Shown: positions 63,321-64,000 of the stretch, one piece after another
Layout: each line of letters opens with the position of its first letter
How positions within the stretch are numbered: the first letter of the stretch is position 1
Assembly (NCBI GenBank): GCA_027604505.1
Contig: JADIIX010000077.1
Coordinates: forward strand, 1-64,000
Length of the DNA stretch: 64,000 bases
DNA from: Gonapodya sp. JEL0774
Lineage: Eukaryota; Monoblepharomycota; Monoblepharidomycetes; Monoblepharidales; Gonapodyaceae
Reading direction: 5' to 3'
Position numbers and translations under genes: made by a program
The notes under the pieces: model-generated
What the model was told of the DNA's origin: nothing
The model's database searches: none
Seen by the model: only the letters and a program-made list of their open reading frames with translations

Positions 63321-64000
63321 ATGTCCAAAACTGAATCCACTTCTCCAGTGCATAATGCCTTCTCCGCCTCCTTCTTCTGGATCTTCCCTTCCCTCCTCTC
63401 GGGCATTTTCGCGGCATCGGCCTCCCTCTTTTCGAAACTCGCACTGGTAGACTCTCAATCCGTCGCTTGGGTGGGCCACGTGGTAGTGCATGCTGCGTCG
63501 AGTTTGATTGGTACAGCTGGATGTGGGCAGGGTGCAGGTGGAGTGCGTGTGGTGTTTGATGAGGTGAAGGCGTTGCTGGAGGGGATTGTGCTATGGATTG
63601 GGAAGATGGGAATTCCGTTCGTCGGACGTCCTGAAGAAGTGAGAGTCTAGGCGTGGTCGAATTGTTCATTACTCGAGTTTTTGGGCCTGACAACGCGTAC
63701 GTCCCAATCGGCTCCCCCCCCGGGAACTCCACTCGGTACGCGGGCTAGTCCGTCGTCTCCCTCCTCCGCTTCCTCTCTTTCCTGCTCGTGCTTTTTTCCA
63801 ATGTGCTCATGTGGTGGGCTTTTACTCGTGCTCTCGGTCGGGCACCGAGCTCGATGCATGCCACCGTGGTGAACTCGGCATGTAACATGGTCATGACGGT
63901 GAGCGACTCCCGCGAACATAGAGGCTCCCTATTTTGGGATTCATGAGGGTTTATCTGTTGGCTTTGTTGATAGGCCGTACTTTCCAGGCTTGTGTTTGGA
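63321..64000 (+). CDS. TMEM42/EamA-like membrane protein (3' end outside window)
   Basis: Three exons are visible: 63321-63638, 63749-63898 and 63974 onward to the window edge, all phase 0. The protein begins MSKTESTSPVHNAF and then shows hydrophobic helices of a drug/metabolite-transporter half: FFWIFPSLLSGIFAASAS with LFSKLAL, a variable loop, LLRFLSFLLVLFSNVLMWWA with FTRAL, and the conserved TVVNSACNMVMT joined to AVLSRLVFG. This is the TMEM42-type arrangement related to EamA/SMR transporters. The substrate is unknown, and the C-terminus is truncated by the window. Confidence 0.75.

Overview
The window comes from a eukaryote, most likely an early-diverging (chytrid-like) fungus. The base for this is direct: nearly every gene is split by short GT-AG introns of about 45-250 bp with GTGAGT/GTAAGT donors. 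There is an intron-less tRNA with a Pol III terminator, a Copia-type gag relic, and fungal metabolic genes such as 3-hydroxyanthranilate dioxygenase. The chytrid assignment is inference, from the density of LRR-transmembrane and ankyrin-SH3 proteins and from the retention of Acinus. Most exon chains below were joined by hand and give an open frame divisible by three.

Layout. 0-1.5 kb: a decayed Copia-like gag on the minus strand with a candidate LTR. 1.7-12.6 kb: three paralogous secreted-LRR/single-TM proteins with long disordered cytoplasmic tails, two of them divergently paired. 13.4-23.1 kb: a 13-exon zinc alcohol dehydrogenase, then three aldo-keto reductase copies. Two of these lie in a recent 2.4-kb tandem duplication, and the third copy is broken by a 156-bp internal inversion. 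23.8-41.1 kb: three paralogous ankyrin/coiled-coil/SH3 proteins, a further SH3 protein, a polytopic membrane protein, a GPI-type alginate-lyase-family protein and a 55-residue membrane micropeptide. 42.6-64 kb: mostly compact metabolic and housekeeping genes. These are a zinc-type ADH-like enoyl reductase, a small coiled-coil nuclear-type protein, a PTPDC1-like phosphatase, tRNA-Gly(CCC), a MAT2B-like epimerase-fold protein divergent from HAAO, a methyltransferase-like protein, an Acinus homologue, a TauD-like dioxygenase, an FMN-dependent quinone reductase, an amidase, an OsmC protein and the start of a TMEM42/EamA-like protein.

How they may work together. The first 41 kb holds three cell-surface LRR proteins whose cytosolic tails carry repeated RRKS or RPAT..Y motifs and proline-rich segments, and four proteins ending in SH3 domains, three of which also carry ankyrin repeats. 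A receptor-adaptor network is an attractive hypothesis, but the sequence gives only linkage and domain complementarity. The aldo-keto reductase family contains a 4-nucleotide microexon conserved between paralogues, which is the most unusual gene-structure feature in the window.
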